64,000 nt of DNA from positions 1 through 64,000 of the forward strand of contig CAZZEX010000019.1 in assembly GCA_964653285.1 (NCBI GenBank), read 5' to 3'. Below the pieces are notes generated by a model. The model did no database searches and was not told where the DNA came from. It saw only the letters and a program-made list of their open reading frames with translations. Below, in pieces: positions 34,666 to 42,382 of the stretch. Positions within the stretch are counted from its first letter, which is position 1. Each line of letters begins with the position of its first letter. Origin of the DNA: CAZZEX01 sp964653285. Its GTDB lineage: Bacteria > Chloroflexota > Anaerolineae > B4-G1. The position numbers were made by a program, and so were the translations under genes.

Positions 34666-36724
34666 ATGCAGATTGATCTGAGCAGGCTGGAGCATATCCT
34701 GCCCACGGTGCAGAAGCCGGGCCGCTACGTCGGCGGCGAGTACAACAGCATCGTCAAGGACTGGGAAGCCACGCTCACGCGCGTCTGCCTGGCCTTCCCC
34801 GACGTCTACGACCTGGGGATGTCCAACCTGGGGCTGGCGATCCTCTACGGCGTGCTCAATGCGCTGCCCGACGTGCTGGCCGAGCGGGCCTACATGCCGT
34901 GGGTGGACATGGCCGCGGCAATGCGGGAGGCGCACATCCCGCTCTACAGCCTGGAAAACAAACGGCCCCTGCCCGACTTCGACCTCATCGGCTTCAGCCT
35001 GCCCTACGAGCAACTCTACACCAACCTGCTGGAGATGCTCGACCTGGCGGGGCTGCCGCTTAAAGCCAGCGACCGGGACGAACAGCACCCGCTCATCATC
35101 GCTGGCGGCCACGCGACCTTCAACCCGGAGCCCGTCGCTGACTTTGTGGACGCTTTCGTGATCGGCGATGGAGAGGAGACAGTCGTCGACGTAGTGCGAG
35201 CCTATCAGGAGACCCGCGGAGACTCGCGGGAGGCCCAGTTGCGGGCACTGGCGCGCGTCTCCGGCATCTACGTGCCGCGCTTCTATGACGTGCGCTACAA
35301 CGCCGATGGCACGGTCGCCGCTATCGAGCCGGGGGGGGGGGGGGGGGGGGGGGGGGGCGCGGCCGGGGGGGGCCGCCGCTCACGCGCCACCCCCCCCCCC
35401 CCCCCCCCCTCGCAGGGGGGGGGAGCCCACCCCCCCCCCCTTAACCCCCCCCCTTTGGGGGGGACACGGGGGGGGGCTGCCCATCCTCAAGCGGGTCGTC
35501 CCCATCCTGCCCCCGCCGCCGACGCGGCTCATCATCCCCACAGTGGACGTGGCTCACAACCGGGCCGCGGTCGAGATCCAGCGCGGCTGCACCCGTGGCT
35601 GCCGCTTCTGCCACGCCGGGATGGCCATGCGGCCAGTGCGGGAGCGACCCGTAGAGGAGGTGCTGGAGGCAATTGAGGCCATCCTGCCCCAGACCGGCTT
35701 CGAGGAGGTTGGCCTGCTGTCACTTTCGTCATCCGATTACTCCGACATCGAGGACTTGGTGCGGGCTATCATCAAGCGGTTTGGCGATGCGCATCTCTCC
35801 ATCTCGCTGCCCGCGCTGCGGGCCGACAGTTTCTCCGTCACACTGGCAGAGGCGATCGCGCGCGGGCGACGCACGGGGTTCACCTTCGCGCCGGAGGCGG
35901 CCACCGAGCGGCTGCGTGCCATCATCAACAAGCCTATCTCCACCGACCAGATGCTCAATGTGGCGCAGGAGGTGTTCGAGCGCGGCTGGCGCACAATCAA
36001 GTTGTATTTCATGATCGGGCTGCCGGGGGAGCGGGTGGATGATGTCCAGGCCATCGCCGGTCTGGCGCGGGCGGTGCGGGCAATGGGACGGAAAGTGCAC
36101 GGGCGACGGGCACAGGTCAACGTCAGCGTGAACACGTTCGTGCCTAAGCCGCATACACCGTTTCAGTGGGTGGGACTGGAGCCAACCTCCTCTGTTCACG
36201 AGAAGCAGGCCCTCCTGCGACGTGAACTGCGCGGGCGGGGGCTGAAGTTGAACTACAGCGACCCCGAGGCGACGTTGCTCGAGGCCACGCTTGCGCGGGG
36301 CGACCGGCGGCTGGGGGCGGTGGTGCAGCGAGCCTGGGCACTGGGGGCTCGCTTTGACGCCTGGGACGAGCAGCGTGACTTCGGTGCCTGGATGCGGGCC
36401 TTCGCCGAGGCCGGGTTTGACCCCGGCTTCTATGCCTATCGCGAACGTCCACCCGACGAAACCTTCCCCTGGGAGGTCGTCAGTACGGGAGTGCACAAGA
36501 AATTCCTGCTGGAGGAGTACCGGCGCAGCCAGCGCGGGGAGATGCTGGCCGACTGCCGAGAGCAGTGTCACGGCTGCGGCATACTCGGTGCTTACGGTGA
36601 CGGTTGGTCAGATGAGTGGCGCTGTCCACCCCCTCCAGAGAAACCAGGTTTTCCGGGAAAAAAGCCTGGTTTCTACCACACATTCAAACGAGGAGAAACA
36701 GACAATGACAGACCCACGAGTTGA
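34666..36724 (+). CDS. B12-binding-type radical SAM protein (TIGR03960-like), apparent frameshift
   Basis: About 685 codons in two frames. The N-terminal half (34666 to about 35330) has the family start (LSRLEHILPTVQKPGRYVGG, FPDVYDLGMSNLGLAIL, ADFVDAFVIGDGEETV). The C-terminal half (from about 35478) carries the radical SAM cluster motif CTRGCRFCHAG, FTFAPEAATERLR and KLYFMIGLPGE. Between them lies about 147 nt of long G and C runs (35331-35477), after which the frame is shifted by one. The runs make a base-count error likely, so the gene may be intact. The end is extended by a palindromic element (36640-36673). The neighbouring DUF2344 gene is the usual partner, often fused or adjacent; the target is unknown, with tRNA or ribosome modification sometimes suggested. 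Confidence 0.8.
35331..35477. repeat. long homopolymer C-run/G-run element inside the radical SAM gene
   Basis: Begins with an uninterrupted run of about 27 Gs, followed by alternating C runs (up to about 20) and G runs (8-9), with cores such as CTCGCAGGGGGGG and CTTTGGGGGGGACACGGGGG. It would fold into several hairpins. Flanking codons read AAIEPG and LPILKRVVP, so it is an insertion at a loop position. Of the elements in this window it is the longest and least reliable in base count. Confidence 0.75.
36640..36675. repeat. palindromic element at the 3' end of the radical SAM gene
   Basis: AGAAACCAGG and its exact complement CCTGGTTTCT enclose TTTTCCGGGAAAAAAG. It is read in frame as part of the C-terminal tail (EKPGFPGKKPGFYH). 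Confidence 0.65.
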
Positions 36725-36764
36725 GAAACTGGCCGAATGGCGCAACGTAATGGTAGTGACGTAA
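36705..36764 (+). CDS. 19-codon upstream ORF coupled to the DUF2344 gene
   Basis: MTDPRVEKLAEWRNVMVVT, with a clear GAGGAG ribosome site and a TAATG overlap with the next gene. The first residues (MTDPRVEKLAE) look like the start of an M29 aminopeptidase, so this may be a gene remnant that now serves to load ribosomes for the downstream gene, which lacks its own good site. Confidence 0.4.
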   Translation: MTDPRVEKLAEWRNVMVVT

Positions 36765-37444
36765 TGAGGCTTCGTATTACATTCTCAAAGGGCGGGCCAC
36801 TGACCTACACCTCGCACCTGGACCTGGCGCGGGCGTGGGAGCGGAGTCTGCGCCGCGCCGGGATACCCCTGGCCTACTCCGGCGGCTTCAACCCGCGGCC
36901 CAAACTGCAACTGGCAGCCGCCTTGCCGCTGGGGCACACCGGCGAAGCGGAGTGGCTGGACGTCTGGCTAGAGGAACCGATGCCTGTCAAGGACTTCGCC
37001 AGGGCATTGGTGCCGCTGTTGCCCGACGGGCTGGTGATTAGCCAGGTGCACCAGGTAAGGTTGAAAGAACCGGCGCTGCAAACACAGATCGCATCGGCGG
37101 AGTACCGCGTGACGGTCGAGTGGCATCCTGAGCTTGTCGAAGGATGGGATGAGCCGGTGGAACAGGTTGAGGCCCGCATCAAGCGGATGCTGGCGGCGGC
37201 GGAACTGCCGCACGAATGGCGCGGGCGGCGGTATGACCTGCGCCCGCTGATCGAGCGCCTGTGGCTGGAGCGACGTCCTGAGCTTGTCGAAGGGCAGGTG
37301 GGCGGGGGCGAAGTGGTGCTGGGGATGCAACTGGCGGCCCGCGCAGGGGCCACCGCCCGCCCCGAGGCGGTGCTGGATGTGCTGGGTATGGGGGAAGCCT
37401 TCGCCCGCTACCATCGGCGGCGGCTGACGGCCGCGGCTGGTTGA
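36764..37444 (+). CDS. TIGR03936/DUF2344 radical SAM-associated protein
   Basis: 226 residues. The family motif RLRITFSKGGPLTYTSHLDL, followed by ERSLRRAGIPLAYSGGFNPRP and LAAALPLGHTGEAEWLDVWL, identifies it. It normally pairs with, or is fused to, the radical SAM protein encoded just upstream. Two copies of a CCTGAGCTTGTCGAAGG element are read in frame as PELVEG (residues about 121-126 and 171-176). The ATG at 36764 overlaps the stop of a 19-codon ORF; an in-frame ATG nine codons earlier has no better ribosome site. The end overlaps the ribosomal promoter. Confidence 0.85.
   Translation: MRLRITFSKGGPLTYTSHLDLARAWERSLRRAGIPLAYSGGFNPRPKLQLAAALPLGHTGEAEWLDVWLEEPMPVKDFARALVPLLPDGLVISQVHQVRLKEPALQTQIASAEYRVTVEWHPELVEGWDEPVEQVEARIKRMLAAAELPHEWRGRRYDLRPLIERLWLERRPELVEGQVGGGEVVLGMQLAARAGATARPEAVLDVLGMGEAFARYHRRRLTAAAG
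37127..37143. repeat. PELVEG-type dispersed element, copy 1
   Basis: CCTGAGCTTGTCGAAGG inside the DUF2344 gene, read in frame as PELVEG. Second copy 150 nt downstream (50 codons). Confidence 0.75.
37277..37293. repeat. PELVEG-type dispersed element, copy 2
   Basis: The same 17-nt sequence as at 37127, again in frame as PELVEG. A variant with GGG replacing AA lies at 42111-42130 in the ABC exporter gene. Confidence 0.75.
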
Positions 37445-37468
37445 CAAAACCAGGAGATTCGGTATAAT
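37441..37468 (+). promoter_or_regulatory. consensus promoter of the L21-L27-L31 operon
   Basis: TTGACA at 37441-37446, 16-nt spacer, TATAAT at 37463-37468. The -35 overlaps the DUF2344 stop codon. The leader of about 53 nt ends with GGGAGG before the GTG of rplU. Confidence 0.85.
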
Positions 37469-37528
37469 GCTCTTCGGCGGCCGGGCCAGCAGGCGCGGCC
37501 CCCCATCGTGCATAAGGGAGGATGTACC

Positions 37529-37840
37529 GTGTATGCGGTTGTGAGATCAGGCGCACGACAGTACCGGGCCAGCGTGGGCGACGCGATCCTCGTCGAGCGG
37601 TTGCTTGCTGAGGCCGGCCAACAACTTGAGTTAGACGAGGTATTGCTGGTTGCTGACGGGGAGCGGGTCGAGATCGGCCGGCCCACCGTTAGCGGGGCCA
37701 AGGTGCTGGCGACGGTGGTCGCACAGGAGAAAGGTCCCAAGATTCGGATTTTCAAGTATCACCCCAAGAAACGATACCGCCTGCGCGCCGGTCACCGGCA
37801 GCGCTACACGCGGCTGCGGGTGGATGAGATTGTGATGTAG
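37529..37840 (+). CDS. rplU: 50S ribosomal protein L21
   Basis: 103 residues, the normal L21 length. YAVVRSGARQYRASVGDAIL, VEIGRPTVSGAKVLATVV and the basic end FKYHPKKRYRLRAGHRQRYT are diagnostic. A GTG start at 37529 is chosen because GGGAGG lies 7-12 nt before it and the upstream ATG (37508) would add a non-conserved extension. First gene of the L21-L27-L31 cluster. Confidence 0.97.
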   Translation: MYAVVRSGARQYRASVGDAILVERLLAEAGQQLELDEVLLVADGERVEIGRPTVSGAKVLATVVAQEKGPKIRIFKYHPKKRYRLRAGHRQRYTRLRVDEIVM

Positions 37841-37851
37841 GAGGACGTGAG

Positions 37852-38112
37852 ATGGCACACAAGAAGGGCGGCGGCGGCAGCCGCAATGGGCGCGACAGTC
37901 ACTCCAAGCGTCTGGGCGTGAAGAAATACAGCGGCGAGGCCGTACGCGCGGGCAACATCATCGTGCGGCAGCGTGGAATGCGCATTAAGCCGGGCAGCAA
38001 CGTGGGGATGGGCAAGGATTATACCCTCTTCGCCGTCGCCGATGGCTTCGTACGCTTTGAGCACACTCGAGGAGGCCGCAAGCGGGCAAGCGTATGCCCG
38101 ACGCGGGCGTAG
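37852..38112 (+). CDS. rpmA: 50S ribosomal protein L27
   Basis: 86 residues. The N-terminus MAHKKGGGGSRNGRDSHSKR reaches the peptidyl-transferase centre in known ribosomes. There is no Firmicutes-type cleavable N-terminal extension before the AHKKG start. Follows rplU by 11 nt. Confidence 0.98.
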   Translation: MAHKKGGGGSRNGRDSHSKRLGVKKYSGEAVRAGNIIVRQRGMRIKPGSNVGMGKDYTLFAVADGFVRFEHTRGGRKRASVCPTRA

Positions 38113-38121
38113 AAAGTAGCC

Positions 38122-38628
38122 ATGAAGGAAAACATCCATCCCAAGTTCTATCCCCAAGCCCAGGTGATCTGTGCCTGCGGCAATACATGGACCGTGGGCT
38201 CTACGGTGCCGGTAGTCCGCACCGATATCTGCTCCAAGTGTCACCCCTTCTTCACTGGCGAGCAGCGCATCGTAGACTCCGGAGGACAGGTAGAGCGCTT
38301 CCTGAAAAAACTGGAGCGGCGCGACCGGATCATCGCCGAGGCAGAAAGACGCAAGACACGGCAAACCTCACCTGAACTCTCGGTCGCGGAACTGGAACTC
38401 AGTACCCGCGCCCAGAAGGTGCTGACCAGCGCGGGCATCAAGACCGTAGGCGATGTGTTGGCCAGGTTGGAGGAGGGAGACGAGACGCTGACCAACCTGA
38501 GTGGGTTTGGCCTCAAGTCGCTGGCGACGCTGAAGAAGCAGCTACGTGCTCGCGGGTTCGTCTTGCCAGGAGACGAGGTACCGGAAGAGGCCGACGAAGC
38601 GGAAGAGGCTGGCGAAACGGTAGGCTAG
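38122..38628 (+). CDS. rpmE: 50S ribosomal protein L31 fused to an alpha-CTD-like domain
   Basis: 168 residues, more than twice the usual L31. Residues 1-68 are a zinc-type (C+) L31: KENIHPKFYPQAQVICACGN, CSKCHPFFTGEQRIVDSGG, with the expected Cys pairs. A basic linker (70-88) leads to about 89-150, which resembles the C-terminal domain of RNA polymerase alpha (helix-hairpin-helix pairs): ELELSTRAQKVLTSAGIKTV, then NLSGFGLKSLATLKKQL. The tail is acidic (EEADEAEEAGE). Nine nt after rpmA and directly before an intrinsic terminator. The role of the extension is unknown; binding to nucleic acid or to transcription factors is an inference. Confidence 0.9.
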   Translation: MKENIHPKFYPQAQVICACGNTWTVGSTVPVVRTDICSKCHPFFTGEQRIVDSGGQVERFLKKLERRDRIIAEAERRKTRQTSPELSVAELELSTRAQKVLTSAGIKTVGDVLARLEEGDETLTNLSGFGLKSLATLKKQLRARGFVLPGDEVPEEADEAEEAGETVG

Positions 38629-38648
38629 GAGGCAGTAGGGTATCCATA

Positions 38649-38679
38649 GGGGCAGATGTGCGCATCTGCCCCCGTTTTT
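38649..38679 (+). terminator. intrinsic terminator of the ribosomal protein operon
   Basis: GGGGCAGATG (38649-38658), loop TGCG, CATCTGCCCC (38663-38672), then CG and five Ts. A textbook rho-independent terminator, 20 nt after the rpmE stop. Confidence 0.9.
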
Positions 38680-38697
38680 GTTGTGGAGGGGCATCGC

Positions 38698-39318
38698 ATG
38701 TACAACAGACCTGGCAGCGGGTGGATCGAGGTGATCTGCGGGAGCATGTTCTCCGGCAAAACGGAGGAATTGATCCGCCGCGTGCGCCGTGCCCAGATCG
38801 CCCGCCAGAAGGTGCAGGTCTTCAAGCCCGCGATAGACACGCGCTACACCGACCAGGAAGTGACCTCCCACAATGGGATGCAGGTCGAAGCGGTACTGGT
38901 AGAGAACATGGTGCAATTGCGGGCGCTGATTGATCCGGACACCACGGTCGTGGCGCTGGACGAGGCGCAGTTCTTCAACGACGACGTGGTGGCACTGTGT
39001 GATAACCTGGCCAACCAGGGGGTGCGGGTCATCGTCGCTGGGCTGGATATGGACTTCCGAGGGGAGCCCTTCGGTCCGATGCCCACGCTGATGGCGCAGG
39101 CAGAGCGGGTGAACAAGCTCCAGGCCATCTGCGTGGTGTGCGGAGGACCAGCCAGCCGTACGCAGCGATTGATCAACGGCCAACCCGCCGCCTACGACGA
39201 TCCGGTTATTCTGGTAGGAGCCAGCGAGGTGTACGAGGCACGCTGTCGTGGCTGTCACGTAGTTCCAAACCCCAACGATGATAACGGCCTTAAAGGGAAG
39301 GGAAGTGAAGAGCAATGA
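38698..39318 (+). CDS. tdk: thymidine kinase
   Basis: 206 residues of the type II (TK1-like) family, which phosphorylates thymidine with ATP in nucleotide salvage. P-loop GSMFSGKTEELIRR, Walker-B-like ALDEAQFF, and the zinc-binding pairs CVVCGG and CRGC are present. The ATG at 38698 has GGAGGGG upstream; the earlier in-frame ATG lies inside the terminator stem and is rejected. The stop overlaps hpt by 4 nt (ATGA). Confidence 0.95.
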   Translation: MYNRPGSGWIEVICGSMFSGKTEELIRRVRRAQIARQKVQVFKPAIDTRYTDQEVTSHNGMQVEAVLVENMVQLRALIDPDTTVVALDEAQFFNDDVVALCDNLANQGVRVIVAGLDMDFRGEPFGPMPTLMAQAERVNKLQAICVVCGGPASRTQRLINGQPAAYDDPVILVGASEVYEARCRGCHVVPNPNDDNGLKGKGSEEQ

Positions 39319-39929
39319 AAGTCCCCGCTGAGATTGAGAGGGTATTGCTGGACGAGGAGACAATCGCCGCGCGGGTGTGCGAACTGGCAGCCCACATCAG
39401 CACCGACTACGCCGATGCCAAAGACGTGGTGCTGGTTGGAGTGCTAAAGGGAGCCTTTATCTTCATGGCCGACCTGGCCCGCCATCTGATGGTACCCCAT
39501 CACGTGGACTTCATCGCCCTCTCCAGTTACCACCGGGGCGCGGTCAGCACGGGGGCGGTGCGGCTGATTATGGACACGCGGGCCAGCGTCACCGGTCGCC
39601 ACGTGCTCGTCGTCGAGGACATCGTAGATACAGGATACACGCTGGAGTACCTGCTGCGGACCTTCCACGCCCGCCATCCGGCCTCGCTGCGCGCATGTGT
39701 TCTCCTCAGCAAGCCGGAACGCCGCCAGGTCGAGGTGTCGGTGGATTACCTGGGCTTTGAGATACCCGACGCGTGGGTGGTAGGGTACGGGCTGGACTAC
39801 GCCGACCGCTTCCGCACGCTGCCGTACATCGGGATACTGAAGCGGGAAGTGTACAAGGGTGACCAAGGCGACAAAGTGGCGAGAGGCGGGGGAGTAGAGG
39901 AGAAGAGGAAAAATGGGGCTACGGGATGA
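39315..39929 (+). CDS. hpt: hypoxanthine phosphoribosyltransferase, copy 1
   Basis: 204 residues; transfers phosphoribose from PRPP to hypoxanthine/guanine. Signature PRPP loop VVEDIVDTGYTLEYLL, PPi loop VLKGAFIFMADL, flexible-loop region LSSYHRGAVSTGAV and C-terminal VGYGLDYADRFRTLPYIGIL. A non-conserved basic tail (about 20 residues) overlaps the next gene by 17 nt. Forms a purine/pyrimidine salvage cluster with tdk and the second hpt. Confidence 0.93.
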   Translation: MKVPAEIERVLLDEETIAARVCELAAHISTDYADAKDVVLVGVLKGAFIFMADLARHLMVPHHVDFIALSSYHRGAVSTGAVRLIMDTRASVTGRHVLVVEDIVDTGYTLEYLLRTFHARHPASLRACVLLSKPERRQVEVSVDYLGFEIPDAWVVGYGLDYADRFRTLPYIGILKREVYKGDQGDKVARGGGVEEKRKNGATG

Positions 39930-40491
39930 CGTCGCCAAGATACTGATTCCAGAGCAAAAACTGCAGTCGCGGGTGACGGAACTCGGGCAGGCAATCAACG
40001 CCACGTATACCGACGCTGACCGGCCGCTCCTGGTTTGCGTGCTCAAGGGCGCGTTTATGTTCCTGGCCGACCTGACCCGCCATCTGGAGATGCGGCACGA
40101 AGTGGACTTTATGGAGATCTCCTCCTACGGCGCAGGGACGGTGAGCAGTGGTGTGGTACGCATCCTCCTGGACCTGGAGCAGAACATCGCGGGGCGGCAC
40201 GTGCTGATCGTGGAGGACATCATAGACTCGGGCCGCACACTGGACTACATCACGCGCAACCTGCAGACGCGGAGACCGGCCAGCCTGCGAGTATGCACGC
40301 TCTTGAGCAAGCCATCACGGCGTGAGATTGACGTGCCGTTGGACTTCGTGGGCTTCGAGATACCGAACGAGTTCGTGATAGGGTACGGTTTGGACTTCGC
40401 CGAGGAATACAGGAACTTGCCGTTTATCGGGGTGTTGGAGGAGGAAGTGTATCAGGATACTGGATCTACGCCTGCCGCCGAAACTGGCTGA
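39913..40491 (+). CDS. hpt: hypoxanthine phosphoribosyltransferase, copy 2
   Basis: 192 residues, paralogous to the preceding gene along its whole length: VLKGAFMFLADL, SSYGAGTVSSGVV, VEDIIDSGRTLDYI and IGYGLDFAEEYRNLPFIGVL. The PRPP loop has DSG where copy 1 has DTG, both common in active enzymes. Divergence between the copies suggests an old duplication, perhaps with different base preference. Its 3' end overlaps the convergent ABC exporter gene by 26 nt. Confidence 0.93.
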   Translation: MGLRDDVAKILIPEQKLQSRVTELGQAINATYTDADRPLLVCVLKGAFMFLADLTRHLEMRHEVDFMEISSYGAGTVSSGVVRILLDLEQNIAGRHVLIVEDIIDSGRTLDYITRNLQTRRPASLRVCTLLSKPSRREIDVPLDFVGFEIPNEFVIGYGLDFAEEYRNLPFIGVLEEEVYQDTGSTPAAETG

Positions 40492-42382
40492 TGTAGAGTT
40501 CGTAGTACAGGCCCCGCGCAGACAGCAGTTCCTCGTGCGTGCCCCGCTCGACGATGCGGCCCCGCTCAAGCACCAGCACCTGATCGGCGTTGCATATCGT
40601 GCTCAACCGATGGGCAATCACAAAGGACGTGCGCCCCTTGAGCAGCTCGTCCAGGGCTTGCTGGATCAGTCGTTCAGTGCGCGTATCCACGCTGGAAGTG
40701 GCCTCGTCAAGGATCAGGATGCGCGGGTCGGCCAGCACTGCGCGGGCGATGGCGATCAGTTGCCGCTGTCCCTGGCTCAGATTGTGCCCCCGCTCGCCTA
40801 ATTCGGTCTGGTAGGCCTCCGGCAACCGCGTGATGAATTGGTCGGCGTTGGCCAGGCGCGCCGCTTCTATGACTTCCTCATCGCTGGCGTCCAGCCGCCC
40901 GTAGCGGATGTTCTCCATCATCGTGCCGGAGAAGAGGAATGTATCCTGCAGGACGATCCCCATCTGCCGCCGCAGGCTCTCGCGGGTCACCTGCCGCACG
41001 TCGTGGCCGTCTATCCGTATCGCGCCCTGATCCTGGCCTACATCGTAGAAGCGAGTCAACAGGCTGACGAGTGTCGTCTTGCCCACGCCAGTCGGCCCGA
41101 CCAACGCCACCGTCTGCCCTGGCTCGGCCGTCAGGCAGATGTCTTGCAACACCGACTCCCCCCCCTCTTTCCCCCCCGCTTGCGGGGGGGATGAAAGGGG
41201 GGCGTAAGCAAAGGTGACGTGATCGAACTCGACCCGCCCCTGAATGGGCGGCAGGTCCACGGCGTCGGGCGCGTCCGTGACCTCCGGCTGGGTGTCGAGA
41301 AGTTCGAAGATGCGCTCAGCGCCGGCCAACGCCGACTGGAGTTGCGCGTAGAGATTGGCGATGCCCCGGATAGGCTCGTAGAAGCGACGCACGTAGATCA
41401 GGAAAGAGACGACTACTCCCACAGTGGCCAGCGGTGGGTCGAAGTTGAGCGCCAGGTAGCCGCCATAGCCAGCCACGATGGCCAGCGCGACGGTGCTGAG
41501 CACGTCGATGGTCGGGGAGAAGGCGGAAAGGATGGATTGGGCCTGGACGTTGGCGTCGCGGTTGGCAGCGTTGACCACCTCGAACTCGGCCACGTTTTCC
41601 CCTTCGCGAGCGAAAGCCTGCACCTCGCGCACGGCGGCGATGTTCTCCTGCAGCTCGGCACTCACTTCGCCGATGGTCTGGCGGGTACGACGGAAAGCGG
41701 ATCGCGCTCGCCGGGAGAAGACAGTCGTGGTCAGGATCATCACCGGCAGGATGGTGAAACTGGCCAATGCCAGCCGCCAGTTGAGTACGAGCATAGAGAC
41801 GACGATACCGATCACCGAGAGGCTCATACTCGCCAGCCGCACGACCCCACCGCTGAAGACCTGGTTGATGACCTGGGTGTCGTTGACCAGGCGGGACATC
41901 AGGTCCCCGGCCTCGTGTTGGTCGAAGAACTTGAGCGAGAGAATCTGGATGCGCTCGAAGATTTGCGTGCGCATATAGAGCAGCACCTGCTGCCCGGCCA
42001 GCGTCATCAGGTAGAACTGCCCGGCGGTGGCGGCCCAGTTCAGCAAGTAGGCGCCGAGCAGCAGGAGCATCGTCACGGTCAAGCCAGTGGTCCGGCTGGC
42101 ATCCGGCGGCCCTTCGACGGGGCTCAGGACAAGCAGGAGCCATTCCAGCCAGCCCGGGCGGGGCTGTTCGCCAGGCGCGATGAATTGATCCACCGCGACG
42201 CCGATCAGGTAGGGGGCCGCCAGCCGCAGCAGCGTGCTGACGACGACCAGCAGGGCCACCACCGTCAGCAGGCCCCGGAACGGACGGAAATATCCCACCA
42301 GACGACGCAGGGCTTTGCCCACCCCTACGGGTTTGGCCGTCTCCTGGGCCAGGCCACGCATGTGTCTACCGCCGAACATCAT
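40466..42382 (-). CDS. ABC exporter, TM288-like half of a heterodimer
   Basis: 638 residues: an exporter-type transmembrane domain (about 30-350, six helices) followed by a nucleotide-binding domain. Walker A GPTGVGKTTLVSLLTRFYD, signature LSQGQRQLIAIARA (altered from LSGGQ), and Walker B ILILDEATSSVD with the catalytic Glu. The partner gene upstream has the complementary defects, as in TM287/288 and BmrCD. Two dispersed elements add residues in frame: SPVEG at a loop between helices (42111-42130) and SSPPQAGGKEGGES before the NBD (41158-41203). Overlaps the partner by 4 nt. Probably drug or lipid efflux. Confidence 0.93.
   Translation of the reverse strand: MMFGGRHMRGLAQETAKPVGVGKALRRLVGYFRPFRGLLTVVALLVVVSTLLRLAAPYLIGVAVDQFIAPGEQPRPGWLEWLLLVLSPVEGPPDASRTTGLTVTMLLLLGAYLLNWAATAGQFYLMTLAGQQVLLYMRTQIFERIQILSLKFFDQHEAGDLMSRLVNDTQVINQVFSGGVVRLASMSLSVIGIVVSMLVLNWRLALASFTILPVMILTTTVFSRRARSAFRRTRQTIGEVSAELQENIAAVREVQAFAREGENVAEFEVVNAANRDANVQAQSILSAFSPTIDVLSTVALAIVAGYGGYLALNFDPPLATVGVVVSFLIYVRRFYEPIRGIANLYAQLQSALAGAERIFELLDTQPEVTDAPDAVDLPPIQGRVEFDHVTFAYAPLSSPPQAGGKEGGESVLQDICLTAEPGQTVALVGPTGVGKTTLVSLLTRFYDVGQDQGAIRIDGHDVRQVTRESLRRQMGIVLQDTFLFSGTMMENIRYGRLDASDEEVIEAARLANADQFITRLPEAYQTELGERGHNLSQGQRQLIAIARAVLADPRILILDEATSSVDTRTERLIQQALDELLKGRTSFVIAHRLSTICNADQVLVLERGRIVERGTHEELLSARGLYYELYISQFRRQA
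41158..41203. repeat. in-frame C-run/G-run element in the ABC exporter gene
   Basis: C runs and G runs around GCTTGC; on the minus strand read as SSPPQAGGKEGGES between FDHVTFAYAPL and VLQDICL, a surface loop at the start of the nucleotide-binding domain. Confidence 0.7.
42111..42130. repeat. variant PELVEG-type element in the ABC exporter gene
   Basis: CCTTCGACGGGGCTCAGGAC, which differs from the complement of the PELVEG element by GGG in place of AA. On the minus strand it is read as LSPVEG in the loop between the first two membrane helices. Confidence 0.65.
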
